Source: PALSA-505 sp036267135 (GTDB taxonomy: Bacteria > Actinomycetota > Actinomycetes > Streptosporangiales > Streptosporangiaceae). From it: a stretch of DNA of 64,000 bases. Below, piece after piece: positions 50,276 to 59,057 of this stretch (position 1 is its first letter; every line of letters starts with the position of its first letter). The DNA lies in assembly GCA_036267135.1 (NCBI GenBank), contig DATAWQ010000028.1:5235-69234 (forward strand), read 5' to 3'. The notes under the pieces were generated by a model. That model saw only the letters and a program-made list of their open reading frames with translations, was not told the origin of the DNA and ran no database searches. The position numbers and the translations under genes were made by a program.

Positions 50276-50793
50276 TGACCGCCACCCTGGAAACCGCCAG
50301 CGGCCTGTCGACGCTGCGCTTCGAGCGCAGGCTCGCCCACTCACCGCAAAGAGTGTGGCGCGCCCTCACCGACCCGGCCGAGCTCACCCACTGGTTCCCG
50401 CAGGATCTGGTGGGAACGTTCGCGGCCGGCGAGAAGCTCAGGTTCGTCTTCCGGGGCGAGCCCCCGGTGCTGAACGGGGAGGTCCTGCACGAGTTCGACG
50501 GCGAGGTGCTCGAATTCGAGCCGCCGCACGTGCTCGCCTACACCTGGGCCGGTGATGTGCTGCGCTGGACACTGGCCCCGGACGGCGACGGCTGCCTGCT
50601 GGTGTTCACCGACACGTTCACCGAACACGGCAAGGCCGCCCGCGACGGCGCCGGCTGGCACGTCTGCCTGGATGCGCTCGACGCGTGCCTGAACGGCGCC
50701 GCAGGCCCAGGCGGTAATCGCTGGCAGGAGCACTACGACCGGTACGCCCAGGCCTTCGGCCCCGACGCCGCCTCCGCCACCCTTCCACACTGA
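50272..50793 (+). CDS. SRPBCC-family (AHSA1/START-like) protein
   Basis: 173 residues in a helix-grip fold: RFERRLAHSPQRVWRALTDP, AELTHWFPQDL, GEVLEFEPPHVLAYTW and the long C-terminal helix GWHVCLDALDACLNGA. It is the AHSA1-like group that is typically cotranscribed with an ArsR regulator. It binds small hydrophobic ligands; the function is otherwise unknown. The 4-bp overlap with the regulator indicates coupling. Confidence 0.92.
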   Translation: MMTATLETASGLSTLRFERRLAHSPQRVWRALTDPAELTHWFPQDLVGTFAAGEKLRFVFRGEPPVLNGEVLHEFDGEVLEFEPPHVLAYTWAGDVLRWTLAPDGDGCLLVFTDTFTEHGKAARDGAGWHVCLDALDACLNGAAGPGGNRWQEHYDRYAQAFGPDAASATLPH

Positions 50794-50900
50794 CCTCGTC
50801 CCGGTCCGGCCAATCCGCGGAGGTGCCATGACAGCCCGAGAGGACTGTCGGTACCTCCGCGGATAATTCATTTGCCGGATGGGGGGACGCGGGAATATGC

Positions 50901-50953
50901 TTGAGTTACTCAACCGTTGAGGGAGTCAGAGGATGTCTAACTCAAAGGTTGAG
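50901..50953. promoter_or_regulatory. Cluster of MarR-type operators
   Basis: Three palindromes share the half-site TTGAG/CTCAA: TTGAG-TTA-CTCAA (50901-50913), CTCAAC-C-GTTGAG (50909-50921, overlapping the first) and CTCAA-AGG-TTGAG (50941-50953). They lie 31-83 bp upstream of the MarR gene. A 12-codon frame ATG 50933 to TAA spans the third site and may be a leader peptide. Confidence 0.7.
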
Positions 50954-50983
50954 CCGGTCAGAAGCTAATGGAGAGGGGGCGTC

Positions 50984-51556
50984 ATGGTTGCTCAGCTGGA
51001 TGATGACCAGCTGAATACCGAGCTCGCCGACGCCTTCGGTGAACTGGTCGAGCAGGTGATAGGGCGCTTCGAGGCTCTCGGCCGCCGGTTTTCGCTGCCG
51101 GCGTTCTGCGTGAAGGCGCTGCACATGCTCAGTTCGCCCATGGCCATGAAGGAGCTGGGGCAACGGTTCCACTGTGACCCGTCCTTCGTGACCTCGATCG
51201 CCGACATGCTCGACACGCACGGGCTGGGACGGCGCGAGACCAACACCAAGGACCGCCGGATCAAGAACCTCACGCTCACGCCCAAGGGGCTGGCGCTGCG
51301 GGCGCGGCTGGAGCAGGAGATGGCCGCGATCATGCCGTGGACCAGTGCGCTGGACCACAGCGAGCGGCAGTGCCTGCTCGGGCTGCTGCGCAAGATGATC
51401 CAGGCTGGGCAGGAGTGCGGCGCTAACGACCCGCCACCGGCCAGCACGGCCGCCAAGGCCAGCACGACCAGTACTGCCCCGCCGGTAGCGACCGGGGAAA
51501 ACCACGCGGGGGAGGTGAGGCGAGAACCTACTCGGGCCGCGCCCAGCGGCCGTTAG
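50984..51556 (+). CDS. MarR-family repressor
   Basis: 190 residues; ATG after GAGAGGGGG. Winged helix: SPMAMKELGQRFHCDPSFVT, then ADMLDTHGLGRRETNTKDRR, then KNLTLTPKGLALRARLEQE. The ~45-residue Ala/Thr/Pro-rich C-terminal tail is extra for the family. The MFS exporter follows on the same strand after 179 bp. With three operators upstream, the layout is the usual self-repressed MarR-exporter module, induced by the exported compound. Confidence 0.93.
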   Translation: MVAQLDDDQLNTELADAFGELVEQVIGRFEALGRRFSLPAFCVKALHMLSSPMAMKELGQRFHCDPSFVTSIADMLDTHGLGRRETNTKDRRIKNLTLTPKGLALRARLEQEMAAIMPWTSALDHSERQCLLGLLRKMIQAGQECGANDPPPASTAAKASTTSTAPPVATGENHAGEVRREPTRAAPSGR

Positions 51557-51735
51557 CTCCAATACCAGGGGGCGTTCCGTTCGGTGACAGGGGTCGCATG
51601 GCCACCGTTCAGGAAGAAAAATCCCGTTAATTCGAGCTTCGACGCGCCACGCAGCGCCTAAGAGACTCCGCTTCAGCCAGGGAGCGCGCGCGGCGGCGCC
51701 GGATAACCACGCCTTCAATCGAGGGGAAGTTCACC

Positions 51736-53310
51736 ATGTCCACCGCACAATCCGAAACGGGGCGTGCCGCTTCGTCCGGAGTGACTGCGGCCGGGCCCGC
51801 CCAGCACCGTTTGGGCCTGGCACTCATGGTCATTGCCACCGCCCAGCTCATGGTGGTGCTCGACGCGACCATCGTCAACGTCGCGCTGCCGCACATCCAG
51901 ACCGCGCTCGGCTTCAACGGCGCCGGCCTGGAGTGGGTCGTCAACGCGTACGCGCTGACCTTCGGCGGCTTCCTGCTGCTCGGCGGCCGGGCCGGCGACA
52001 TACTCGGCCGGCGCCGGATGTTCATCGTCGGCGTGCTGCTGTTCTCGCTGGCCTCGCTGCTCGGCGGGTTCGCCACCACGCAGGCCTGGCTGCTCGCCGC
52101 GCGCGCGATCCAGGGGGTCGGTGGGGCGATTGTCGCCCCGGCCGCGCTGTCCCTGGTCACCACCACGTTCCCGGAGGGCCCGCCGCGCAACCGGGCCATG
52201 GGGGTGTACGCGGCGATGAGCGTCGGCGGGGCCGCGGTCGGCCTGATCGCCGGCGGCCTGCTCACCAACTACCTGTCCTGGCGCTGGGTGCTGTTCGTCA
52301 ACGTGCCGATCGGCATCGCCGTCGCGGTGGCCGCGCCGTTCGTGCTGGGCGCGGGCGAGCGGCTGCGGGGCCGGTTCGACCTGCCCGGCGCGATCACCGG
52401 GACCGGTGGCCTGGCCGCCCTGGTCTACGGGCTGTCCAGCGCGGCGCCCAGCGCGGGCGGCTCGGCACACTGGGGCGACGGCAAGGTCGTCGGATCGCTC
52501 GCTGCCGCCGTGGTGCTGCTGGTCTCGTTCGTCGTCATCGAGGCGCGCAGCAAGCACGCGCTGATGCCGCTGCGCATCTTCCGCGACCGGGACCGGTCCG
52601 CGGCCAACCTGATCATGCTCTGCATCGGCACCGCGATGTTCGGCATGTTCTTCTTCCTGACCGTCTTCGTGCAGGAAGTGTGGCACTACAGCCCGCTGAA
52701 GACGGGCGTCGCCTACCTTCCGATGGTCGCCATGATCATGGTGATGGCCGGGCTCGGCACCCAGCTCGTGCCCAGGATCGGCGCCAGGCCGCTGCTGCTG
52801 GCCGGATCCGCGGTCGGCGCCGGGGGCATGTTCTGGCTGTCGCGGATCAACGAGCACAGCACGTACGCCGGTGGCCTCCTCGGCCCGATGCTGGTCACCG
52901 CGGCAGGCCTCGGCGTGTTGTTCATGCCGGTCACCCTGATCGCTCTGAACAGGGTCGCCAACCGGGATGCCGGACTGGCCTCCAGCCTGCCCAACGTGGG
53001 TCAGCAGGTCGGCGGGGCGATCGGGCTCGCGGTGCTCGGCACGGTGGCCTGGACCGCCGTCTCGGACAGCATCCGCAGCCAGCTCGCCAAGGCCGCGGCG
53101 GCCGCCGCGAAGTCCGGCCACGCGATCAGTGCCAAGGCCGGGGCCAAGGTGCCGGCCTCGGTCACCGACCACGCGCTGGCCTACGGGTTCTCGCGCGGGT
53201 TCCTGGTGTCGGCGGGCATCGCGCTGCTCGCCCTGATCGTCACGATCACGATGATCCGGGTGACCCGCGAGGACCTGGCCGGCGCCCAGGGCGGCCCCAC
53301 CATGGGCTGA
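51736..53310 (+). CDS. MFS drug exporter, DHA2 (EmrB/QacA-like)
   Basis: 524 residues, 14 TM. TM1 ends in VVLDATIVNVALPHIQTALG. Motif A is GGRAGDILGRRRMFIVG, motif C is AMSVGGAAVGLIAGG, and RWVLFVNVPIG and SLPNVGQQVGGAIGLAVLG mark the later helices. A periplasmic Ala/Lys-rich stretch (LAKAAAAAAKSGHAISAKAG) lies before the last TM. Expected to expel hydrophobic drugs under control of the upstream MarR gene. It is convergent with the PfkB kinase gene, with only 4 bp between stops. Confidence 0.93.
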   Translation: MSTAQSETGRAASSGVTAAGPAQHRLGLALMVIATAQLMVVLDATIVNVALPHIQTALGFNGAGLEWVVNAYALTFGGFLLLGGRAGDILGRRRMFIVGVLLFSLASLLGGFATTQAWLLAARAIQGVGGAIVAPAALSLVTTTFPEGPPRNRAMGVYAAMSVGGAAVGLIAGGLLTNYLSWRWVLFVNVPIGIAVAVAAPFVLGAGERLRGRFDLPGAITGTGGLAALVYGLSSAAPSAGGSAHWGDGKVVGSLAAAVVLLVSFVVIEARSKHALMPLRIFRDRDRSAANLIMLCIGTAMFGMFFFLTVFVQEVWHYSPLKTGVAYLPMVAMIMVMAGLGTQLVPRIGARPLLLAGSAVGAGGMFWLSRINEHSTYAGGLLGPMLVTAAGLGVLFMPVTLIALNRVANRDAGLASSLPNVGQQVGGAIGLAVLGTVAWTAVSDSIRSQLAKAAAAAAKSGHAISAKAGAKVPASVTDHALAYGFSRGFLVSAGIALLALIVTITMIRVTREDLAGAQGGPTMG

Positions 53311-53314
53311 CCGT

Positions 53315-54340
53315 CTAGCGGTCCTTGGGGCCCTCCACGCTGGCCGGCATCGTCCGGCTGGCCTGGAGGGCCTCGTCGCGGGTGGGCGGATCGGCGCCCG
53401 CCCGCGCACAGGTCAGCGCCGAGACACGGATCGCCCAGTCCACCACCTCGGCCAGTTCCGTCTCGGTGAGCCCGGCCAGCCCGGCACCGTCGGCGCCGCC
53501 GTCACCACCCAGCCGCCCGCGCCGCCGCAGCGCGTCGAGCAGCCCGGCGCAGAACGCGTCCCCAGCCCCCACCGTGTCCACGAGCGTCACGTCGAAGGAC
53601 GGCCGCCTGATCTGCGTCCCGTCCGGGGCCAGCGCGAACGCGCCCCGCTCCCCCAGCGTGATCACCACAACCCGCGGGCCCAGCCGGTGCCAGGCCCGGG
53701 CCACCGTCTCGTAACCGGTGCCCGGATACAGCCAGTCCGTGTCCTCTTCGCTGGCCTTCACCAGGTGCGCCAGGCCGAGTTGACGCTCCACCCTGGCTAC
53801 CGCGTCCGCGCGCCCGCCCGCCAGTGTGGGCCTGATATTGGGGTCGATGCTGATCGTCACCCGGCCCCTGGCGTGCTCGGCGGCCAGCAGGTCCTCCAGC
53901 ACCGCCGCGCCCGGCGGCAGCGCCAGCGCCAGCGATCCGGCGTGCAGCCCGGCCACGTCGGGCGCGAGCCCGGGCAGGTCACCGGGCCGCCACTGCCAGT
54001 CCGCGGTGCCGTTGCCGTAGAACGAGTAGGCGGCCCGCCCGGCGCTGTCCAGGCTGACCAGCGCCAGCGTGGTCGGTTCGGCCGCCGCGGCCACGTCCCG
54101 CAGCGAGACACCGTTGCCGGCCAGGTGCGCGGTGAGCTGCCGCCCGAGCGGGTCGCTGCTGACCCGGGCCAGCAGCGAGCACGGCGCACCCAGCCTGGCC
54201 AGGCCAACGGTCACGTTCGCCGCACTGCCACCTGGGTACGCCCGGTAGTGCCCGCCGCCCTCGTCCACCATGTCGATGAGGGCCTCGCCCGCGACGGTGA
54301 TGTGCCCCGGTGTGACCGGGGCCGCCACCTCAGTCGGCAT
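53315..54340 (-). CDS. PfkB-family carbohydrate kinase (fructokinase-like)
   Basis: 341 residues. The ribokinase fold is shown by ITVAGEALIDMVDEGGGHYRA, then PGGSAANVTVGLARLGAP (PfkB signature 1), SIDPNIRPTLAGG and the C-terminal DTVGAGDAFCAGLLDALRRRG (signature 2, catalytic Asp). YSFYGNGTADWQW is typical of fructokinases. Its start overlaps the end of the F420-type nitroreductase gene by 11 bp. The ManA gene nearby suggests a role in fructose/mannose use. Confidence 0.92.
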   Translation of the reverse strand: MPTEVAAPVTPGHITVAGEALIDMVDEGGGHYRAYPGGSAANVTVGLARLGAPCSLLARVSSDPLGRQLTAHLAGNGVSLRDVAAAAEPTTLALVSLDSAGRAAYSFYGNGTADWQWRPGDLPGLAPDVAGLHAGSLALALPPGAAVLEDLLAAEHARGRVTISIDPNIRPTLAGGRADAVARVERQLGLAHLVKASEEDTDWLYPGTGYETVARAWHRLGPRVVVITLGERGAFALAPDGTQIRRPSFDVTLVDTVGAGDAFCAGLLDALRRRGRLGGDGGADGAGLAGLTETELAEVVDWAIRVSALTCARAGADPPTRDEALQASRTMPASVEGPKDR

Positions 54341-54857
54341 GGAGCAGGAACACCGGGTGCTTGGGCGTGATGGCCTGGATCTCCTCGTCGGTGGAGTCCG
54401 GCCCGATGCCGTCGAAGAACACCCCCACCTCCGCCTTCCAGCGCTTCAGGTACGCGCGCAGCACCTGGACTTTCCTGGCGTCGTCGGGCAGTTCCTCGCC
54501 CCGGTAGCTGCGCCGCTTGCTGCCCAGCAGCAGAACGAGCCGGCCGTCGTCGGCCCGCGCGTTGCGCACCCACTCGCTCACGCCCCGCGGCGAGACCAGG
54601 TACTCCTGGCCGTCCAGCACGAGCAGGTTCACCGGGGTGCGCCTGGGCAGGCCGGACTTGCGGCCCTTGACCTCCAGCACCCGGCTGCCCAGCACGCTGA
54701 CGCCGCTCCTCGTCAGCGTCGCGACCAGCTTGTTGAACACGTTCCGGGTGAACCACCCTGGCTTGCGGTAATGCGTCTGCGCCACGTCGATCCCCTTCGC
54801 CTTGCCGAACCAGGTAACCCGATCGGGTAGCCGGAGCGTACCGGTCCCCGGGGACAT
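54330..54857 (-). CDS. Deazaflavin-dependent nitroreductase family protein
   Basis: The start is unclear; ATG 54857 gives 175 residues. The split-barrel DUF385/Ddn fold is shown by LGSRVLEVKGRKSGLPRRTP (F420-phosphate contact K/R-S-G), VNLLVLDGQEYLVSPRGVSE, then WVRNARA, and LPDDARKVQVLRAYLKRW. Family members reduce quinones or nitro compounds with F420H2, though many have untested functions. The NpdG-type gene at 2.7 kb could supply reduced F420. It is translationally linked with the sugar kinase gene downstream. Confidence 0.88.
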   Translation of the reverse strand: MSPGTGTLRLPDRVTWFGKAKGIDVAQTHYRKPGWFTRNVFNKLVATLTRSGVSVLGSRVLEVKGRKSGLPRRTPVNLLVLDGQEYLVSPRGVSEWVRNARADDGRLVLLLGSKRRSYRGEELPDDARKVQVLRAYLKRWKAEVGVFFDGIGPDSTDEEIQAITPKHPVFLLHAD

Positions 54858-54939
54858 CTTGACATCCGCCAGCGCACGTGAGTTCATCCTAGACATCGTT
54901 GTCATCGCGCATTGTGAGTGCTTGACCGGGAGGTGCACG

Positions 54940-55983
54940 TTGGGTGACGCCGGGCCCGTGCTGCTGGGACCGAACCAGCCACCGCGGTTCTACCGGGGCG
55001 GAGCGAAGATCGCAGCCTTCCGCGGCGGGCCGGCCCGCCGCGGCAGCGATCACCTGCCGGAGGACTGGGTCGGCTCGGCCACCACCGTCTTCGGCACCGC
55101 GTCCGAGGGCCTGACCAGGCTGCCCGACGGCCGGCTGCTGTGCGACGCGATCTGCGACGACCCGCAGGGCTACCTCGGCCCATGGCACGCGGAGCGGTTC
55201 GGCGCCAGCCCCGCGCTGCTGGTCAAGCTGCTCGACGCCGGCCAGCGGCTGCCCGTGCACTGTCACCCGGGCGACGCGTTCGCGCAAACCCATCTGGCCT
55301 CGGCCTGGGGCAAGACGGAAGCCTGGATCGTGATCGACGCCGCCCCCGGCAGCGAGGTCTACATCGGCTTCACCGAAGACGTGAGCGAGCCGGTGCTGGC
55401 CGCCTGGGTGGCCGGCCAGTCCCCGGCCACGCTGCGCGCGCTCAACCGGGTCCCGGTCCAGACGGGCGACGCGATCCTCATCCCGGCGGGCCTGCCGCAC
55501 GCGATCGGCGAGGGCGTGTTCCTGGTCGAACTGCAGGAGCCGACGGACCTGTCCGTACTGCTCGAATGGGACTCCTTCCCCATCGACGGCCCCGCCGAAG
55601 GCCACCTCGGTCTCGGCTACGACCTGGCCCTTCGCTGCGTGGACCGGTCCGCCTGGGATCCCGCCCGGCTCGCCGCGCTGCGCCGCCCGGCGGGCGCGGG
55701 CGCGCCGGTCAGCAGCGTCTTCCCGCGTGAGGCCGACCCGTTCTTCGAGGCCCAGCGGATCCGCCCGGCCGGCGGCCCGGTCGCGCTCGGCCCGGCGTTC
55801 GCCGTCCTGGTCGTGCTGTCCGGCGACGGGCTGCTGCGCACCGAGCAGGGCGACGAATTGCCGCTGTCCCGCGGCATGACCGTCCTGCTGCCCCACGCCG
55901 CTGGCCGCACCGAAATATCTGGCGGCCTCGAGCTGATACGTTGCCTCGCCCCGAACGGTGGCCACCGCGGCGCCGTCGCTTAA
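54940..55983 (+). CDS. manA: Class I mannose-6-phosphate isomerase
   Basis: Interconverts mannose-6-phosphate and fructose-6-phosphate. The TTG at 54940 behind GGGAGG (6-nt spacing) is the best start; 347 residues. Zinc ligands of the cupin site are visible in LPVHCHPGDAFAQTHL (His residues), GKTEAWIVID (Glu) and PAGLPHAIGEGVFLVELQEP (His). The N-terminal YRGGAKIAAFRG and C-terminal second cupin (FAVLVVLSGDGLLRTEQG, LSRGMTVLLPHAAG) match the short actinobacterial ManA group. It is divergent from the nitroreductase-kinase pair. Confidence 0.88.
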   Translation: MGDAGPVLLGPNQPPRFYRGGAKIAAFRGGPARRGSDHLPEDWVGSATTVFGTASEGLTRLPDGRLLCDAICDDPQGYLGPWHAERFGASPALLVKLLDAGQRLPVHCHPGDAFAQTHLASAWGKTEAWIVIDAAPGSEVYIGFTEDVSEPVLAAWVAGQSPATLRALNRVPVQTGDAILIPAGLPHAIGEGVFLVELQEPTDLSVLLEWDSFPIDGPAEGHLGLGYDLALRCVDRSAWDPARLAALRRPAGAGAPVSSVFPREADPFFEAQRIRPAGGPVALGPAFAVLVVLSGDGLLRTEQGDELPLSRGMTVLLPHAAGRTEISGGLELIRCLAPNGGHRGAVA

Positions 55984-57059
55984 CGGTCAGCGGCCGTCAC
56001 CGAAGTCACGAATTCCTCGAACACGCGGCGGAACTCCTCGGGCTTCTCCAGGTGGGGTGAGTGGCCGCAGTCGGGGAACACCGACTCGGTGAACGTGCCG
56101 CCGGCGGCCTCGGCGCGCCGCAGCAGGGCCCGGGTCTGCGCGACCATCGGCTGCGGTGGGAACTGCGGCCCCGGCCAGCCGGGGATCACCCCGGCCGAGC
56201 CGAGGAAGCCCACGTCGGACGCGGCGGCGTCGGCCACGATCTGGTCGTCGGTGCCGCGCACCCACAGCACCGGCCGCTGCGCGGCCACCTTCACGAACTC
56301 CGAAAGGTCGCAGTACACCGGGGACAGGGCGTTGACCACCCCGCAGGGGCCGGGGGCCGAGCCGGGCCAGTGCGGGCTGGGCCTGCTGTCACCCGGGTAG
56401 TGGTCCTCGCCGATGGCGGTGGCCAGGATCTCGTCCACGAACAGGTCCTCGACCTCGGCCGGGAAGCGCAGCGGCGGCCGCACGTACAGCGAGCGCAGCA
56501 CCGAACGCGGCGAGACCGGGCTCACGTCGGTGCGGTCACCGGCCGCGATCCGGCTGACCATCTCCGGGTTGACCACCCCGGCCCCGCTGCCCGCGCCGTC
56601 CTCGTAACACATCGTGCCGTCGGCGTCCTTGGTGGCGCCGTAGCCGCACGGCGCCACCGGGGAGATCAGCGTGACCGAGGCCACCCGCCCGGGGTGGTCG
56701 ATGGCGTACTGCATGACCGCTCCCCCGCCGAGCGACCAGCCGGCCAGGTGCACCCGCTGTTCCGGCGGGCCGAGCAGCCCGGCCGCGATCACCCGGTCCA
56801 GGTCGTCGGCGAAGTCCCGCATTCCCCGGGTGGCGTCCACCGGCGCCGGGCCGGACCGGCCGAAGCCCCGCAGGTCGGGCGCTGCCACCCGCCAGCCGGG
56901 CGGCAGCGCCTCCGCCGTGGCGGCGAAGAACTGCGCGGTGCTCAGGTTGCCGTGCACCAGGCAGACAGCGGGGCCCGGGCCGTCGCCCCCGGCGCTCCGC
57001 GTGAGCACGTGCAGCCTGGCCGGGCCCTCGCCCAGGAAGTGCGGCTGCAGACTGGTCAT
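55980..57059 (-). CDS. Alpha/beta hydrolase
   Basis: ATG 57059 with AGGAG 6 nt upstream; 359 residues. Motifs are VCLVHGNLSTAQFF, APDLRGFGRSG, LAGWSLGGGAVMQYA (nucleophile), RGTDDQIV (acid) and DCGHSPHLEKPEEF (His). A cap insertion (~150-290) rich in Pro/Gly, with ATKDADGTMCYEDG, sits between strands 6 and 7. Similar to proline iminopeptidase/haloalkane-dehalogenase-like hydrolases. It is translationally coupled to the TetR fragment upstream (ATGA overlap). Its stop overlaps that of manA. Confidence 0.9.
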   Translation of the reverse strand: MTSLQPHFLGEGPARLHVLTRSAGGDGPGPAVCLVHGNLSTAQFFAATAEALPPGWRVAAPDLRGFGRSGPAPVDATRGMRDFADDLDRVIAAGLLGPPEQRVHLAGWSLGGGAVMQYAIDHPGRVASVTLISPVAPCGYGATKDADGTMCYEDGAGSGAGVVNPEMVSRIAAGDRTDVSPVSPRSVLRSLYVRPPLRFPAEVEDLFVDEILATAIGEDHYPGDSRPSPHWPGSAPGPCGVVNALSPVYCDLSEFVKVAAQRPVLWVRGTDDQIVADAAASDVGFLGSAGVIPGWPGPQFPPQPMVAQTRALLRRAEAAGGTFTESVFPDCGHSPHLEKPEEFRRVFEEFVTSVTAADR

Positions 57060-57472
57060 CGGCTGCTCCTGCCTGTGTCTGTCGTGGTCGTGTCCTGGTC
57101 CGGGGTGGGGCCGCCGAGCATGCGCCCGACCACGGTCATCACCTGCTCGAAGACGGCGGGCGGCATGGCCCGGGCATCGTCCCACAAGATCCAGCGCAGG
57201 CCGGTCATTTCGCCCACCGCGATCAGCGCCCAGGCCAGCACGGCCGGATCCATGGCGGCCACCTCGCCGTCGGCCATGCCCGCCTCGAGCCGGGTGACGT
57301 AACCGGTGATGATGCGCTCGTAGTGCCCCCGCATCGCGGCGGGCGAGACGAACTCGGCCTGCCGGATGACCCGGTACAGGGCGGGATGCTCGGCGGTGAA
57401 CTTGAAGAACGCCGCGAAGCCGCGGCGCTCGGCCTCCCCCCGGTTCGGCGCCCCGTCCGACGCGCTGGTCAT
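57056..57472 (-). CDS. TetR-type C-terminal ligand-binding domain without HTH
   Basis: ATG 57472 gives 138 residues. GFAAFFKFTAEHPALYRVIR, then QAEFVSPAAMRGHYERI and DPAVLAWALIAVGEMTGLRW are characteristic of a TetR C-terminal domain. The DNA-binding helices that should precede it are absent, and codons upstream do not encode them. The divergent aldo/keto reductase starts only 24 bp away. Either the gene was cut by a rearrangement, or it makes a ligand-binding protein without DNA-binding ability. The hydrolase downstream is coupled to it. Confidence 0.75.
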   Translation of the reverse strand: MTSASDGAPNRGEAERRGFAAFFKFTAEHPALYRVIRQAEFVSPAAMRGHYERIITGYVTRLEAGMADGEVAAMDPAVLAWALIAVGEMTGLRWILWDDARAMPPAVFEQVMTVVGRMLGGPTPDQDTTTTDTGRSSR

Positions 57473-57496
57473 CGCGGGTCGTGAAAGGCTGGGGTC

Positions 57497-58504
57497 ATGG
57501 AATACGCGAACCTGGGCCGCGCTGGCCTGAAGGTCAGCCGCCTTTGCCTCGGCACCATGAACTTCGGACCACTGACACCGCCCGACGACGCGCACGTGAT
57601 CATGGATCACGCGCACGAGCTCGGCATCAACTTCGTCGACACCGCGAACCGGTACGGCGGCAGCTTCACCCCGCCCGGTCAGGTGGGCCATAACGAGCAG
57701 GCGCACGCGGGCTGGACCGAGGAGATCATCGGCGACTGGTTCGCCACCGGCGGCGGCCGCCGGGAGCGCACCGTGCTCGCGACCAAGCTGTACGGGGCGA
57801 TGAGCGACTGGCCCAACGACGGCAAGCTGTCGGCGCTCAACATCCGGCGGGCGTGCGACGAGTCACTGCGCCGGCTGCGCACCGACCACATCGACCTGTA
57901 CCAGATGCACCACGTGGACCGGGACACGCCGTGGGACGAGATCTGGCAGGCCATGGAGGTGCTCGTCACCCAAGGCAAAATCCTTTATGTCGGCTCGTCC
58001 AACTTCGCCGCCTGGCACATCGCGCAGGCCAACGACACCGCCGCGGCGCGCGGGTTCCTGGGCCTGATCAGCGAGCAGTCGATCTACAACCTGATGACCC
58101 GCCAGATCGAGCTCGAAGTGCTGCCCGCGGCCATCGACTACGGGGTCGGCGTCATCCCTTGGTCACCGCTGCAGGGCGGCCTGCTCGGCGGCGTGCTTCG
58201 CAAGGAGCGCGATGGTCAGCGCCGCACGGGGAGCCAGGCGCAGGAGGCTATCGAGCGCAGCCGCGAGCAGATCGACGCGTACGAGGCCTTCTGCGAAGAG
58301 TTCGGCGAGGAGCCGGGAGCGGTCGCGCTGGCCTGGCTGCTGCACCAGGACGGGGTGACCGCACCGATCGTCGGGCCGCGCACGCTCGCCCAGCTCGACG
58401 ACGCGCAGCGCGCGCTGACCCTGGTGCTGGACGAGGATGCGCTCAAGCGGCTCGACGAGATCTTCCCCGGCTACCAGCCCGCGCCCGAGCACTACGCCTG
58501 GTGA
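57497..58504 (+). CDS. Aldo/keto reductase
   Basis: 335 residues. NADPH-dependent (beta/alpha)8 reductase with LGRAGLKVSRLCLGTMNFGP, INFVDTANRYGG (Asp, Tyr), VLATKLYG (Lys), DHIDLYQMHHVD (His), VGSSNFAAWHI and GVIPWSPLQGGLLGG. The C-terminal VTAPIVGPRTLAQLDDAQRAL is the NADP-binding region. This subgroup (AKR11/12-like) is common in actinomycetes with unknown natural substrates. It is followed by a strong terminator. Confidence 0.94.
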   Translation: MEYANLGRAGLKVSRLCLGTMNFGPLTPPDDAHVIMDHAHELGINFVDTANRYGGSFTPPGQVGHNEQAHAGWTEEIIGDWFATGGGRRERTVLATKLYGAMSDWPNDGKLSALNIRRACDESLRRLRTDHIDLYQMHHVDRDTPWDEIWQAMEVLVTQGKILYVGSSNFAAWHIAQANDTAAARGFLGLISEQSIYNLMTRQIELEVLPAAIDYGVGVIPWSPLQGGLLGGVLRKERDGQRRTGSQAQEAIERSREQIDAYEAFCEEFGEEPGAVALAWLLHQDGVTAPIVGPRTLAQLDDAQRALTLVLDEDALKRLDEIFPGYQPAPEHYAW

Positions 58505-58505
58505 T

Positions 58506-58550
58506 AACGCGCCGGAGGGCCAGGGGATGATCCTGGCCCTCCGGCGCGTT
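58506..58550 (+). terminator. Strong rho-independent-like terminator
   Basis: AACGCGCCGGAGGGCCAGG (58506-58524) and CCTGGCCCTCCGGCGCGTT (58532-58550) form a perfect 19-bp stem with a 7-nt loop. It starts 2 bp after the aldo/keto reductase stop. It lacks a long U run, as is common in actinomycetes. Confidence 0.9.
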
Positions 58551-58619
58551 CCTACTAGAAACACGTAATATCGTGTGTAGGAGTGAACCCTGAAGGGCTC
58601 GGGGGCTTGAGAGGTGAGC

Positions 58620-58988
58620 ATGATGACCGGTTGGTACGCCGAGCGGATGCCCGACAGGTCGGGCAAAGCCGTGATCGCCGTGATGCTGTTCGCGCTCCTG
58701 CTGGTGGCGGCGGTGCCGGTGGCCCTGCTGGTCGGGGTGTTCATGATGCTGCTGGGACACGTCGTCGGCGGGCTCGCGCTGTTCGGCGGCTCGATCCTCG
58801 CCGCCGTCGTAGCGGTCGCGGTTGCGGGCATGAGCGGGATGCGGCACCTGCGCAAGCTGGTCTTCGGGCGCGGCCTGCGCGTCGTGCCACTGGATGCCGG
58901 CCAGTACTTCGGGGCCACAGAACCGGAGGGCAGCGACTACACCAACGTCGTGCGCCTGGACCGCAGCGAGTACAGCGAGGATCGCTGA
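58620..58988 (+). CDS. Small two-TM membrane protein
   Basis: 122 residues from ATG 58620, behind GAGAGG. TM segments lie at ~17-40 (AVIAVMLFALLLVAAVPVAL) and ~44-72 (LGHVVGGLALFGGSILAAVV). The C-terminal ~45 residues are cytosolic and charged (FGRGLRVVPLDAG, VRLDRSEYSEDR). I do not recognise the family. It has its own terminator and no operon partner. Confidence 0.7.
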   Translation: MMTGWYAERMPDRSGKAVIAVMLFALLLVAAVPVALLVGVFMMLLGHVVGGLALFGGSILAAVVAVAVAGMSGMRHLRKLVFGRGLRVVPLDAGQYFGATEPEGSDYTNVVRLDRSEYSEDR

Positions 58989-59013
58989 CCTAAGCGCTCC
59001 ACGCCCGGACCGT

Positions 59014-59046
59014 AAAGCCCCGGCGGCCGGTGGCCGCCGGGGCTTT
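59014..59046. terminator. Bidirectional terminator
   Basis: AAAGCCCCGGCGGCC (59014-59028), a 3-nt loop and GGCCGCCGGGGCTTT (59032-59046) form a perfect 15-bp stem. T and A ends serve both convergent genes. Confidence 0.92.
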
Positions 59047-59057
59047 GTCACGGGTGT

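Noticed and set aside
51715..53409. 564-codon minus-strand open frame
   Set aside because: Antisense shadow of the DHA2 exporter; composition is His/Arg/Gln-rich.
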